A stretch of 64,000 bases of DNA from Streptomyces durocortorensis (GTDB lineage: Bacteria > Actinomycetota > Actinomycetes > Streptomycetales > Streptomycetaceae): contig NZ_CP134500.1 in the NCBI RefSeq assembly GCF_031760065.1, positions 62,001 to 126,000 on the forward strand, in the 5' to 3' direction. The notes beneath the pieces were generated by a model. It ran no database searches, was not told the DNA's origin, and was given only the letters and a program-made list of their open reading frames with translations. Below, piece by piece: positions 1 to 8,298 of this stretch (position 1 is the first letter of the stretch; the number at the start of each line of letters is the position of its first letter). A program made the translations under genes and the position numbers.

Positions 1-157
1 CGGCGACGGCTTCGGCCTCGCGGTCGTCATGCGCGTGGAGCTGCCGGACTCCCTCGCGGGCGAGGCCGGCCAGAAGCTGGTCGAGGCCACCCACGCCTAC
101 TGCCCCTACTCCAAGGCCACGCGGGGCAACATCGACGTCGAGCTGGTCATCGAGTAG
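1..157 (+). CDS. ohr: Organic hydroperoxide resistance protein (Ohr/OsmC family), 3' end only
   Basis: The window opens inside this gene, which reads in the frame starting at base 2 and ends with TAG at 155-157. The 51 visible residues include THAYCPYSKATRGNIDV, the segment that carries the second conserved redox cysteine of Ohr peroxidases. Ohr proteins reduce organic hydroperoxides in the cytoplasm with a pair of active-site cysteines; the first one lies outside the window. The gene converges with the hydrolase on the other strand and the two overlap by 11 bases. It looks like ordinary stress metabolism, not part of the biosynthetic cluster. Confidence 0.88.
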   Translation, partial: GDGFGLAVVMRVELPDSLAGEAGQKLVEATHAYCPYSKATRGNIDVELVIE

Positions 158-1724
158 CCGTAGCCGTCAGGCGGGCCAGCACCGCGGCCACGGCGCGGTG
201 CACGGCCTTGCGAGCGTCGTCGTCGGCCGGGTCGAGCGTCTCGAAACCGTGACGCCCCCGCGGTACGTCGATGACCTCGACGTTCGCCCCGCAGCGCTCG
301 GCCTCCTTCAGGAACTCCTCGACCGTCGCGGCGATCGCGGCGCTCTCGCGTCCCGCTCGGACCACCACCACCGGCAGCTGCCCGGCGTGGGCCACCGCCC
401 GGACCGGATGGAAGCGGGGCTCCGCCAGCCCCCAGCCCGGCAGCGGCGACAGGATCGGATAGTTCGCCGCCACGCAGCGCAGCCATGCCGGACGCGCCGT
501 CAGCCAGTCCGCGGCCAGCGGGCCCCCGCCGGAGAAGAACCACAGGGCGACCCGGTCCGCGTCCACCCGCGGGTCGGCCCGCACCCGCTCCAACGCGTCG
601 GCCACGTCCGCGGCCGCCCGCTCGTAGTCGGTCACCGCGTGCAGGCGGTGGTCGAGCGTCACACCCACGGCTCCCAGCCCGGCGACGTGGCGTGCGTACC
701 CCTTCAGAGTCGGCCAGTCCCGAGGGGTGGGCCGCGCCTCGGCGGGCACCGGGCCGCCGTGCACGAACACCACGGCCGGGTGTGGCCCCGGGCCGTCCGG
801 CAGGTAGAGGTCGGTGTTCCCGGTCCGTTCGCGGGGGCGTTCGGGTACGTCGAGGAGGAACGGGCGCAGATGGGCGGGCGGGCCGGCCGCATCGGCGGAG
901 CTCAGCCGGTGGCCCCCGCCCGCCGCCGCCTCCGTGAGGACCTCGGCCAGCCGCGTCGGGCAGGACAGCATCGGCCAGTGTCCCGTGGGGAGTTCGAAGA
1001 AGGTCACCCGCGGCCCGGCCAGCGCCTGGAGGGCCGGTTCGCCGACGTCCACCATCATCTGGAGCATCTCGATTCCCGGTCCGTTGCCGGTGCACAGCAC
1101 GCCGGTCACGGGCACCGCCGCCACGGCTCCGGTGAGCCTCATCGGCTGGAGGAGTGTGCCCAGCGGCTGCGGCGCCGCGAGGGCGGTGAGCCCGTCGAGC
1201 GCCGCTTCGGAGAGCCCCGCGGTGCTCCCCCAGCGGGACCACTCGTCCCGGGCCGGGGGCGGCAGGGCACCGGTCGTTCGCCCTCCGCCCCCGGCCAGCT
1301 CCTCGCGCAGGCGCCCGTCGGGTACGGCGGCCAGCGCCGGGACGCCGTCCTGCGGCATCCCCGCGTCGAGGTGAACGATCCGGGCGATCGACCGCGGGCG
1401 CCGGTCGGCCGCGCCCAGCACGGGGTGGATGCCGTAGTCGTGACCGACGAGGACGATCTCCCGGCCCGGCTCCGCTCCCTCCCGCGCCTCCGCATCCGTA
1501 GCAGCCTTCGCCTTCGCCTTCGCTTCCACTGAGTCGATCACCGCCAGCACGTCCGCGACATGGGTCTCCAGGTCGACGACCGCGCCGGGATCCTCGGGGC
1601 GCCTGCCCAGTCCGGTAAGCGCCACCGTGTGCACCTCGGCGCCGTCCGCGGCCAGTCGCGCGGCTGTGTCCCGCCATACGTACGGGCCGGTGAAAGCCCC
1701 TGCCACCAGGATGAATACGGCCAT
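147..1724 (-). CDS. Two alpha/beta hydrolase domains in one protein (525 aa)
   Basis: Starts at ATG 1724 behind a strong GAGGAGG site. The N-terminal half (about residues 1-255) looks like an esterase of the alpha/beta hydrolase fold: FILVAGAFTGPYVW near the start, VGHDYG where the nucleophile elbow should be (Asp in place of Ser), and PTGHWPM near its end. The C-terminal half (about 280-525) is a second hydrolase resembling dienelactone hydrolases, with VVFVHGG (oxyanion region), WFFSGGG (elbow with Ser) and RHGF (catalytic His). So the second domain looks catalytically complete and the first has an Asp elbow as in dehalogenase-like members. It is transcribed divergently from a MerR regulator 92 bp away, which probably controls it. 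Substrate unknown. Confidence 0.8.
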   Translation of the reverse strand: MAVFILVAGAFTGPYVWRDTAARLAADGAEVHTVALTGLGRRPEDPGAVVDLETHVADVLAVIDSVEAKAKAKAATDAEAREGAEPGREIVLVGHDYGIHPVLGAADRRPRSIARIVHLDAGMPQDGVPALAAVPDGRLREELAGGGGRTTGALPPPARDEWSRWGSTAGLSEAALDGLTALAAPQPLGTLLQPMRLTGAVAAVPVTGVLCTGNGPGIEMLQMMVDVGEPALQALAGPRVTFFELPTGHWPMLSCPTRLAEVLTEAAAGGGHRLSSADAAGPPAHLRPFLLDVPERPRERTGNTDLYLPDGPGPHPAVVFVHGGPVPAEARPTPRDWPTLKGYARHVAGLGAVGVTLDHRLHAVTDYERAAADVADALERVRADPRVDADRVALWFFSGGGPLAADWLTARPAWLRCVAANYPILSPLPGWGLAEPRFHPVRAVAHAGQLPVVVVRAGRESAAIAATVEEFLKEAERCGANVEVIDVPRGRHGFETLDPADDDARKAVHRAVAAVLARLTATATR

Positions 1725-1795
1725 GGCCCCTCCTCGTCACGCTGTCTCCCGCATACCGGCCCGATCTCCGGCAGCGCTCGCCGGTACCGTAGGAA

Positions 1796-1810
1796 CTCCC
1801 CCTGAGGGAG
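1796..1810. promoter_or_regulatory. Small inverted repeat in front of the MerR gene
   Basis: CTCCC-CCTGA-GGGAG lies in the 92-bp gap between the divergent hydrolase and MerR genes and overlaps the MerR ribosome binding site. MerR regulators bind dyads in the promoters they control, so this is a candidate autoregulatory site. The arms are only 5 bp and could arise by chance in GC-rich DNA. Confidence 0.3.
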
Positions 1811-1816
1811 GTTCAA

Positions 1817-2782
1817 GTGTTCTCGTCGTACGACGGCCTGTGCAGCATCGGCGAACTGGCCGAGCACGCGGGCGTCAGCGTCAAGACCGTCCGTTTCTAT
1901 TCGGACAGCGGACTGCTGCCGGAGGCGTCCCGCAGTGGGGGCGGGCACCGCAGGTACGCTCCGGAGGCCGTGGAGCGGCTGAGTATGATCCGCTCCCTGC
2001 GCGGCCTCGACCTGGCGCTTCGCGACGTGCGCCGCGTCCTTGACGGACAGCAGGATGAACAGGACGGGGCGGGGAGCGTTCTGGAGGACGCCGTGGCCGG
2101 TCGGCTGCGTGCCCTGGGCTCCGAGCTCGCGGCGTTGCGCTGGCGGGAGGCCGCGCTCCGGCTGGTGCAGGAGTGCCCGGCCGCCGAGCGGGCCGCCCGG
2201 CTGCGGCTGGTGGGGGCGGTCGCAGCCCCGCCGAGCACCGCGCCCCTGGCCCGTTTCTGGCGTGCGTGGCTGCCGCCCCGGATGCCCGCCCGGTCCGTCA
2301 GCACGTTCCTGGAGGCGGCGGTGCCGCAGCCGCCCGAGGGCCCCCGGCCGGCGCAGGTCCTCGCCTTCGCCCGGCTGCACGCCTTCGTGACCCGTCCGTG
2401 CGGGGACCGCGGCAGCGGCCCCTGCCAGCCCCGGGCGCACCGCGGCGCGGGGGCCCGTGCGTCGGCGGTGCTGTACGCGGGGCTGGCCGAGGCGTACGGG
2501 CTGGCGGGCGGGGCGATGCGGCGGGGTGCCAAGCCCGCGCCCGGTGAGGCGCTGGACGGTTTCGTGGACGCGTACGCGAGCACGTACGGCACCCACGACA
2601 GTCCGGGCTTCCGCCGCGTTCTGGCGGGCCGGCTCGCGGCCGATCCGCGCATCGACCGGTACTGGGAGCTGACCGCCGAGGTGATCAGCACTCCCGGCGG
2701 CCGTCCCGAACCGACTTCGGGGTCCGCGCACGACTGGCTGCTCGACGCCCTGGACGTACAGGTGAGGGAGACGGGCGGGTAG
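1817..2782 (+). CDS. MerR family transcriptional regulator (321 aa)
   Basis: GTG start at 1817, six bases after GGGAGG. The N-terminal 70 residues are a MerR-type winged helix: IGELAEHAGVSVKTVRFYSDSGLLPE, then GGHRRYAPEAVERL, followed by a helix rich in Leu and Arg. The remaining 240 residues form a long effector or dimerisation part that I cannot match to a ligand; cysteines are few, so a metal sensor is unlikely. Divergent transcription from the double-domain hydrolase (92 bp apart) suggests that hydrolase is its target. Likely outside the biosynthetic cluster. Confidence 0.85.
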   Translation: MFSSYDGLCSIGELAEHAGVSVKTVRFYSDSGLLPEASRSGGGHRRYAPEAVERLSMIRSLRGLDLALRDVRRVLDGQQDEQDGAGSVLEDAVAGRLRALGSELAALRWREAALRLVQECPAAERAARLRLVGAVAAPPSTAPLARFWRAWLPPRMPARSVSTFLEAAVPQPPEGPRPAQVLAFARLHAFVTRPCGDRGSGPCQPRAHRGAGARASAVLYAGLAEAYGLAGGAMRRGAKPAPGEALDGFVDAYASTYGTHDSPGFRRVLAGRLAADPRIDRYWELTAEVISTPGGRPEPTSGSAHDWLLDALDVQVRETGG

Positions 2783-2863
2783 GGCGGGCGCGCCATCGGC
2801 GGAGCGTCGGGCTCCGGCGTCCCCTCCGCCGCACAAGGCCCTCATCCGTTCATCCGTACCAGG

Positions 2864-2934
2864 GCCTCCGCCGTATGCGACCCTCAGCCGTTCATCCGCA
2901 CAAGGGCGCCTCCGCCGTATGCGACCCTCAGCCG
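2864..2934. repeat. Short tandem repeat in intergenic DNA
   Basis: A 27-bp unit beginning GCCTCCGCCGTATGCGACC occurs exactly at 2864-2890 and 2908-2934 (period 44 bp), with degenerate copies on both sides (about 2825-2980, recurring TCCGCACAAGG). It fills the 203-bp gap between the MerR gene and the convergent unknown gene. No ORF of note. It may be a decayed tandem repeat with a weak terminator role. Confidence 0.7.
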
Positions 2935-2985
2935 CCATCCGCACAAGGCCCTCAGCCTCACAGGGACTCTCAGCCGCCGAGGGGG

Positions 2986-3420
2986 TCAGGCCGGCCAGGC
3001 GGAGCGGCCCGAGAGCAGCGAACGTGCGGCTTCCTCGGTGGCGTCCCGGTCGAAGTGCTCGGTCCGCCAGGTGGTCGAGCGCATACTCCCCCGGTCCCGG
3101 TAGGAGCGCATGATCCTCCCGTGGTCCTTACGGGCCACAAAGGCGTAGAGGTCTCGTTCGGCCCGCCACACGGAGACGGAGCCCGAGCGCGGGCGCAGCG
3201 GATGGGGGTCCGCCCACAGCCAGAGGCCGACCGCGCCTTCGAGGTCCTGCCAGACCTGCCGCAGGGCGATTCCCGCGACGGTGACGCCCGGCGCCGTCCA
3301 CGGGCGGTGCGGGGTGAATTCGGTGACGCTCACGACGGCCTCGCCGTCCGCTGAGCCCCCGGACGCGGGCTCCCCTGCCGGGCCGGGCTTCCATGGCGTG
3401 AACCAGATGGTGGCCGACAT
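2986..3420 (-). CDS. Unknown protein, possibly of the dimeric alpha/beta-barrel type (144 aa)
   Basis: ATG at 3420 preceded by GAGGGG. The protein has two aromatic-rich stretches, LRQVWQDLEGAVGLWLWADP and VSVWRAERDLYAFVARKDHGRIMRSYRD, spaced as in small ferredoxin-like or ABM monooxygenase-fold proteins (DUF3291 and spheroidene monooxygenase-like families), where the second stretch is an edge helix. That fold call is inference from pattern only; no catalytic residue can be named. No signal peptide or membrane segment. It diverges from the hydrolase at 3519 and shares its promoter region, which carries a TetR-type palindrome at 3461-3478, so it might be co-controlled. Confidence 0.6.
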   Translation of the reverse strand: MSATIWFTPWKPGPAGEPASGGSADGEAVVSVTEFTPHRPWTAPGVTVAGIALRQVWQDLEGAVGLWLWADPHPLRPRSGSVSVWRAERDLYAFVARKDHGRIMRSYRDRGSMRSTTWRTEHFDRDATEEAARSLLSGRSAWPA

Positions 3421-3460
3421 GGCGTTCCCCTCGTGAGTGGCCGGCTGCGGCTCTTATAAA

Positions 3461-3478
3461 AGCACGTCCGTTCGTGCT
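3461..3478. promoter_or_regulatory. TetR-type operator, site A
   Basis: AGCACGTCCGTTCGTGCT has perfect 6-bp arms (AGCACG/CGTGCT) and shares its core with sites in front of most other operons here. It is directly followed by TAACAT (3478-3483), a plausible -10 element, so a bound repressor would block the promoter of the hydrolase starting at 3519. Confidence 0.72.
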
Positions 3479-3518
3479 AACATATCACGCTCCTGATGCC
3501 GACCGAGGAGTTCCGAGC

Positions 3519-4412
3519 ATGGCTCGCACCGAGGCACTTGCCAGCACCGCGCTCAACATCGCCTCCCGAGTCTCGGGACGGCTTGCGGGCGCGGGCGCCT
3601 ACGCCCTTTTCCACATGCCGCTCGCCCGGAGCAGGATGCGGACGAGCGAACGGGAGCTGTTCGGCACGGCGGAGACCACACGGCTGAAGGTCAGCGGCAA
3701 GTCAGCGGTGGTCTACCGCTGGGGCAACGGCGAGAGGCCCGTGCTCCTGGTGCACGGCTGGCAGTCGCGCGGCTCGCGGTTCGCCGACTTCGTTCCCGGG
3801 CTTCTGGAACGCGGCTACAGCGTCATCACCTTCGACGCGCCCGGTCACGGCGACGCGAGCGGCCGCAGCACCACCATCCTGGAGTACCGCCACATCCTCA
3901 CCGAACTCCACGAGCAGTACGGTGAGTTCGAGGCCGTGGTCGCGCACTCGCTCGGCGCCCTGGGCTCGATCTTCTCCTTGGCGCACGGGGTGAAGGCGAA
4001 GCGGATCGCCACCATCAGCGGGGTCTGCGACTTCGAGTATCTGATCGAGGAGTTCTGTGCCGCCGTCCCCCTGCGCCCCCAGCTCAAGGCGCTGCTGCGC
4101 GAGCGCGTCGGGGAGAACCTCTTCTCCGTCCTGCCGGTCGAGGAGCGGCCGTTCTCCGCGGTGAACGCGGTCACGGCCCTGGACATGCCTCTCCTGGTCG
4201 TGCACGACGAGGACGACCCCAGGATCCTGGTGGAACAGGGGCACCGGCTCGCCGGTGCGTTCGGCGATCAGGCTCGGCTCGTCGTGACGAGCACCCTCGG
4301 GCACCGTCGGATCCTGGGCGACCCCGATGTCGTCCGGACCGTCCTGGACTTCGTCGCGCAAGGGCCGGACCGGGCCGCCGAGGCGGGCACCGAGGCTGCC
4401 GCGACCCCCTGA
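3519..4412 (+). CDS. Alpha/beta hydrolase, paralogue of the one at 20967 (297 aa)
   Basis: I start at ATG 3519, ten bases after GAGGAG; an earlier in-frame start at 3474 would fall inside the operator. The protein has the hydrolase landmarks in order: VLLVHGWQSRGSRF (oxyanion loop), VITFDAPGHG, VVAHSLGALGS (nucleophile elbow, Ser), LLVVHDEDD (acidic residue) and LGHRRILG (His). It resembles the hydrolase at 20967-21830 in length and in nearly every motif, and both stand behind the same kind of operator. Such proteins may hydrolyse acyl thioesters or esters in lipid-handling pathways; the substrate is not visible. Leftmost gene that carries the cluster's operator. Confidence 0.85.
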   Translation: MARTEALASTALNIASRVSGRLAGAGAYALFHMPLARSRMRTSERELFGTAETTRLKVSGKSAVVYRWGNGERPVLLVHGWQSRGSRFADFVPGLLERGYSVITFDAPGHGDASGRSTTILEYRHILTELHEQYGEFEAVVAHSLGALGSIFSLAHGVKAKRIATISGVCDFEYLIEEFCAAVPLRPQLKALLRERVGENLFSVLPVEERPFSAVNAVTALDMPLLVVHDEDDPRILVEQGHRLAGAFGDQARLVVTSTLGHRRILGDPDVVRTVLDFVAQGPDRAAEAGTEAAATP

Positions 4413-4498
4413 GGCGCCCTGGGCGACGCGTGCCGGACCTCCCGGCACCCGCTTGCTCGCGTCTCCCGTTCTTCCCCTTCTCCCGTCTCCCCAGCTCT

Positions 4499-4551
4499 AC
4501 GCGCGACTGGACCCCGGAGGGCTCCTCGGCCTCCGGGGTCCAGTCGCGCGT
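4499..4551. terminator. Strong bidirectional terminator hairpin
   Basis: Arms 4500-4519 and 4531-4550 are perfectly complementary over 20 bp (core GACTGGACCCCGGAG), extended to 21 bp by G4520/C4530, around a 9-base loop. It sits between convergent hydrolase genes. There is no long T run, as is usual for Streptomyces terminators. Confidence 0.85.
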
Positions 4552-4553
4552 CG

Positions 4554-5633
4554 TCACCTGTGTTCGTCGAGGAACTCCAGGATGTGCCCGAACACGTCCA
4601 GCGCGGCGCCCCGTCCGATGAACGCGTCGAGGTGGCCGTAGCCGGGGATCTCCGTGTACCGCACGTCCAGTTGCGGCTGACGGGCCGTGAGGACCTGGTA
4701 GCAGAGCTTCTGGGAGTCCAGCCACATGCCGTTCTCGCTGCCGGAGATCAGCAGCACGGGGCAGTCGATCCGGTCGGCGTGGTCCAGGGCGTTCTCGGGC
4801 AGTGCCCGGTAGCGGTCGTCGTTCTGGTGCCAGCGCACCATGCTGCGGGCCAGGGCGACCCGTCGCAGATGCGGCAGGATCCACAGCGGGGCCGGGCCGA
4901 GGAGCTGGGCCAGCCGGTCGTGGGTGGTGTCGTGCAGATTGTCGTGCACGTACAGCGAAGCACCCACGCCCCAGGCTGAGTTGCACAGGATCTGGCAGGT
5001 CGGGTCGGGGCAGTCGGCGCCTCTGGACGCCAGGGCGAACAGCGGCGTGTAGCGCGACCAGAACCCGACCTTGCGGAAGTCCACCGGGATGTGGTCGAAG
5101 CGGGACCGGAGCAGTTCACCTGCCATCGTCATCTTCAGCGACGTCCGGCCGGCCAGCTTGGGCGTCAGGAACACCCCTTGCGCCACCACGCCCGCGAGAC
5201 CCGGCACCAGCCCGGCGGCCATGCTCATCGACAGCGAGAGCGCGCCGATGCAGTGGGCAACGGCGAACAGCGGCCGGCCGCCGATCTCCCGGCGGATGTG
5301 CCTGACCGCGGCGGGGATGTCGTAGAGGGCCACGTCGTCGTACGTGTACCGGCGGCCGGTCTCGTTCCACGGGAGTCGGCAGCTGCCCCGCCAGTCGAGC
5401 AGCCACGGCTCGTATCCGTCGTCGAGCAGGACCTCGACCATGTTGCGGGTCTCGGGCAGCAGGAACATGTCCGAGGACGCGGTGTGGCCGTGCAGGAGCA
5501 GCACCGCGGGCCGGTCCTCGCGGACGCCGGGCCGGACCCTGGTGAGCCCCAGCCGCAGGCCGTCGTCCGCCCGGAAGGGTGTCTCCTCGATGTGCGCTCC
5601 GTCGAGGCGCGCGTACAGAGGCCGCAGGGTCAT
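4554..5633 (-). CDS. Alpha/beta hydrolase with a cysteine nucleophile (359 aa)
   Basis: ATG 5633 overlaps the stop of the thioester reductase gene by 4 bp, so the two are translationally coupled. The fold is clear: AVLLLHGHTASSDMF, WLLDWRGSC, elbow VAHCIGAL, late acidic region LLISGSENG, and YGHLD. The elbow residue is Cys128 where most hydrolases have Ser, and His334 is the candidate base. A Cys elbow is known from PHA synthases and from hydrolase domains that accompany GMC-type (cholesterol oxidase-like) oxidoreductases; the similarity looks closer to the latter. A Cys nucleophile would suit acyl transfer better than simple hydrolysis. Last gene of the FAAL-PKS-reductase operon, so it may act on the released product or an acyl intermediate. 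Confidence 0.8.
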   Translation of the reverse strand: MTLRPLYARLDGAHIEETPFRADDGLRLGLTRVRPGVREDRPAVLLLHGHTASSDMFLLPETRNMVEVLLDDGYEPWLLDWRGSCRLPWNETGRRYTYDDVALYDIPAAVRHIRREIGGRPLFAVAHCIGALSLSMSMAAGLVPGLAGVVAQGVFLTPKLAGRTSLKMTMAGELLRSRFDHIPVDFRKVGFWSRYTPLFALASRGADCPDPTCQILCNSAWGVGASLYVHDNLHDTTHDRLAQLLGPAPLWILPHLRRVALARSMVRWHQNDDRYRALPENALDHADRIDCPVLLISGSENGMWLDSQKLCYQVLTARQPQLDVRYTEIPGYGHLDAFIGRGAALDVFGHILEFLDEHR

Positions 5634-8263
5634 CGCTTGCGCTCCCTCGGGGTCGGGGCTGGGGGCGGGGTCGGGGTCCGGCGCAGGTCGAGCAGGTCCG
5701 CGCCGACCCGGGCGAACGGGCCTGCCATCCCGCGGCCGATCTCCAGGCCGAACCAGGTGAGCCAGGTCATCTTCGCGAGCCGCTTCTCCTGGCCGGACAG
5801 GCGGGGATCGACGCGGATGCCGTCGATCTGGTCCCGCAGGTAGCTGTCGGTGGGAACGACGATCTCGCCGTGCAGCGTGGCTGGTTCACCCTCGCGGCCG
5901 ATCTCCACGGTCAACGCGCGTGTCTGCCGCCACAGGTCGCGCCGCGCCCGGGCGAACTTCCGGCCCTCCAGCCACCACCGGCCGCCGTCGCCGTCGCACA
6001 GCCGCAGCCGGTAGCGCAGCAACGGGTGCCGCAGGCCGTGGTCGAGCGGGATGCCATCCTCGGGGCGGACCCACAGGTCGCCGTGCTCGACCACAAGGGG
6101 GTCCGGGTGCAGCAGCGGGCAGGAGATCTCCCCGCGGACGTCCACCCGGCGCTCCTCGGCCAGCTGGTACATACCGGCGATGGACAGGGTGAACGCCGCC
6201 GAGCACGGGGTGCGCGCGGCGCCCCCGACCCGGCCCAGAGCCCCTTCCATGGTCTCGGGGAACCACAGATAGGGCTGGTCGGTGCGGGCCGGGAGCCGGG
6301 CGAGACCGTCCCGGGCCAGCTTCTCGAAGGTCCTCAGCTGCTCCTGCATGCCGTAGCGGGTCGAGGCCGGCAGATTCTGTTCGGCCACGAACGCGTCGGT
6401 GCGCTCGGCGGTGGCCGCGGGCGCCGTCAGGGACGCCTCGCAGAGCTTCGCGGCGGTGGGGCTCGCCAGGACCCTCGCCAGGAATTGGAGTTCGGGGACG
6501 GGGTCGGCCCGGAGCCGGGCCACGACGTCGCTCCGCCACTCCTCCCAGCCCTGGACCCGTACGTTCATGCCGCCGAACCGCATGTCGTGGACGACGTCCG
6601 CCAGGGAGTTCGGCGTGCCGCTGAGGTGGTAGGTCCGGCCCCAGGCTTCGGGTTCGCAGATCGCGGCCACCGCCACCCGGCTCACCCAGTCCACCGGGGC
6701 GGCGTTGAGAAACCTGAACGCGGGGACCGTACGGAACCGGCTGAACACCGACATCATGCCGCTGCTGAGGTCCTGGGGGTTGCTCGCCCCGGTCCTGGTG
6801 TGGCCGCCGATGCCTCCCGGGCGCAGCAGCGTGACGGCCAACCCGTGCTCCCGGGCCCGCCGCAGGACCGCCTCGGCGGCCCACTTCGACTTGTCGTATC
6901 CGGCGACCAGGGCGTCGATGTGGGCGACGGGGTCGTCCTCCCCCATGGACTCGATGCCGACCTCGTTGAAGACCGCGATGGAGGAGATGTGGTGCAGGGG
7001 CTTGGGCCGTCCGGCGGCCGCCAGTTCCGCGAGCGTCAGCGGTCCGAGCACGTTGCTGGCGCGCAACGACCGGTAGCCGCGCAGGAAGTCGACCGCCGCG
7101 GCCACGCTCACCACGGCGTCCAGTCCCTCGGCCAGCGCCTCCCAGCGTTCGTCCGGCAGCCCGAGATGCGGCTGCCGGATGTCCCCCGGTACGACCGTCA
7201 CGCGTCTGCGGATCTCCCCGGACCACGGCAGGGCGAAGCGCTTGAGCGCCTCGCCGAGGCGCCGGGTGCCTTCCTGCTCGTCGGCGGCCCGCACCAGGCA
7301 GTACACGTGCGCTTCGCTGTGCCGCAGCAGATCGAGCAGCATGTGGCCACCGAGGAACCCGGTCGCCCCGGTCAGCAGGACCGTGCGGGGCACGGCGGGC
7401 TCCGGCCGACGCACCCAGGGCAGGCCGTCGGCGCGGGCCAGGTCGGCGAGGATCAGCTCCAGATCCTCGTCGGCTCCGGTCGGCGCGGACGCGGGGGCGG
7501 GGAGGGTGGTGTTCCTGGCCTGCACCGCGCGCGGCACAGACGCCGACACAGGCACAGGGGACGCAGGCACAGGCAGCTTGGCCGGCTCCACCGGTACGGG
7601 CAGGGCGGCTCGCTCGGGCGATGGCGGTGGTGCGGCACGCTCGGGCGGGACCGGCAGCGACGCTTCGTCGGACTCCGACGATTCGGCTCGGTCCGCCGGG
7701 ACCGCCGGCGACGCTTCGTCGGACGTCGGCGGTTCGGCTCGGTCCGCCGGTATCCGTACCGGCTGTGCGTCTCGCTCCGCCGACTGCGCTCCCGCTCGCT
7801 CAGGCCGCATCGGCTCGGCCTGCGGCCGGATTCCGTTCGTCCGGAGCGCTCGTTCGGCCAGGCGTCGGGGCCGGGCGTCGGCGAACACGTCGTCGAGGCT
7901 CAGCTCCAGGCCGAGGTCCCGGGACAGCTTCACCACGAGCGCCACGGCGTCGACCGACGTACCGCCCGCGTCGAAGAAGTCGGTGTCGGGTGCCATCTCC
8001 GCGCCCGGCAGCAGACGGGCCGCCTCGGCGGTGATGGCCCCGGCCAGCCGCTCCGTCTCCCCAGTGCCGCCGACCGCCGGAGGCTGCACCGGGTCCTCCT
8101 GGCCCGCCCGGTCCGCCGCGTCCGCCGGTTGTGCCCCCGGTCTGACTCTGGCCAGCAGGTCGGCCACGCTGAGCGGGCCTCCGCCACTCTCGGCCCGCTC
8201 GCCGGTCCGCTGCTGCCCGGTGCCCGGGCGGCGGGCCGGCGTGTCCTCGTTCAGTTCCCCCAT
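5630..8263 (-). CDS. Carrier protein-thioester reductase with an extra C-terminal domain (877 aa)
   Basis: Domains in order: a carrier domain (about 50-130) with DFFDAGGTSVDA, Ser103 being the phosphopantetheine site; a Pro/Ala/Glu-rich linker (about 135-270) with two near-copies of ADRAEPPTSDEAS; an NAD(P)-dependent thioester reductase (about 285-630) with LTGATGFLGG and YDKSK (Tyr456, Lys460); and a 200-residue C-terminal part. That tail has FPETMEG, a split beta-rich region and RRDLWRQTRALTV, which I recognise as like the domain preceding or following GMC oxidoreductases linked to alpha/beta hydrolases. TR domains reduce carrier-bound thioesters to aldehydes or alcohols, so this is the likely chain-release step; the PKS has no thioesterase. 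I start at ATG 8263 (GAGAGG upstream); an in-frame ATG at 8299 overlapping the PKS stop is the alternative. Confidence 0.85.
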   Translation of the reverse strand: MGELNEDTPARRPGTGQQRTGERAESGGGPLSVADLLARVRPGAQPADAADRAGQEDPVQPPAVGGTGETERLAGAITAEAARLLPGAEMAPDTDFFDAGGTSVDAVALVVKLSRDLGLELSLDDVFADARPRRLAERALRTNGIRPQAEPMRPERAGAQSAERDAQPVRIPADRAEPPTSDEASPAVPADRAESSESDEASLPVPPERAAPPPSPERAALPVPVEPAKLPVPASPVPVSASVPRAVQARNTTLPAPASAPTGADEDLELILADLARADGLPWVRRPEPAVPRTVLLTGATGFLGGHMLLDLLRHSEAHVYCLVRAADEQEGTRRLGEALKRFALPWSGEIRRRVTVVPGDIRQPHLGLPDERWEALAEGLDAVVSVAAAVDFLRGYRSLRASNVLGPLTLAELAAAGRPKPLHHISSIAVFNEVGIESMGEDDPVAHIDALVAGYDKSKWAAEAVLRRAREHGLAVTLLRPGGIGGHTRTGASNPQDLSSGMMSVFSRFRTVPAFRFLNAAPVDWVSRVAVAAICEPEAWGRTYHLSGTPNSLADVVHDMRFGGMNVRVQGWEEWRSDVVARLRADPVPELQFLARVLASPTAAKLCEASLTAPAATAERTDAFVAEQNLPASTRYGMQEQLRTFEKLARDGLARLPARTDQPYLWFPETMEGALGRVGGAARTPCSAAFTLSIAGMYQLAEERRVDVRGEISCPLLHPDPLVVEHGDLWVRPEDGIPLDHGLRHPLLRYRLRLCDGDGGRWWLEGRKFARARRDLWRQTRALTVEIGREGEPATLHGEIVVPTDSYLRDQIDGIRVDPRLSGQEKRLAKMTWLTWFGLEIGRGMAGPFARVGADLLDLRRTPTPPPAPTPRERKR

Positions 8264-8298
8264 GGTGTGCCTCTCACGGTGTGGGCTGCCTTCCGTCA

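Noticed and set aside
2800..2985. Tandem repeats as a CRISPR array
   Set aside because: Only two exact copies, with no spacers of even length and no cas genes.
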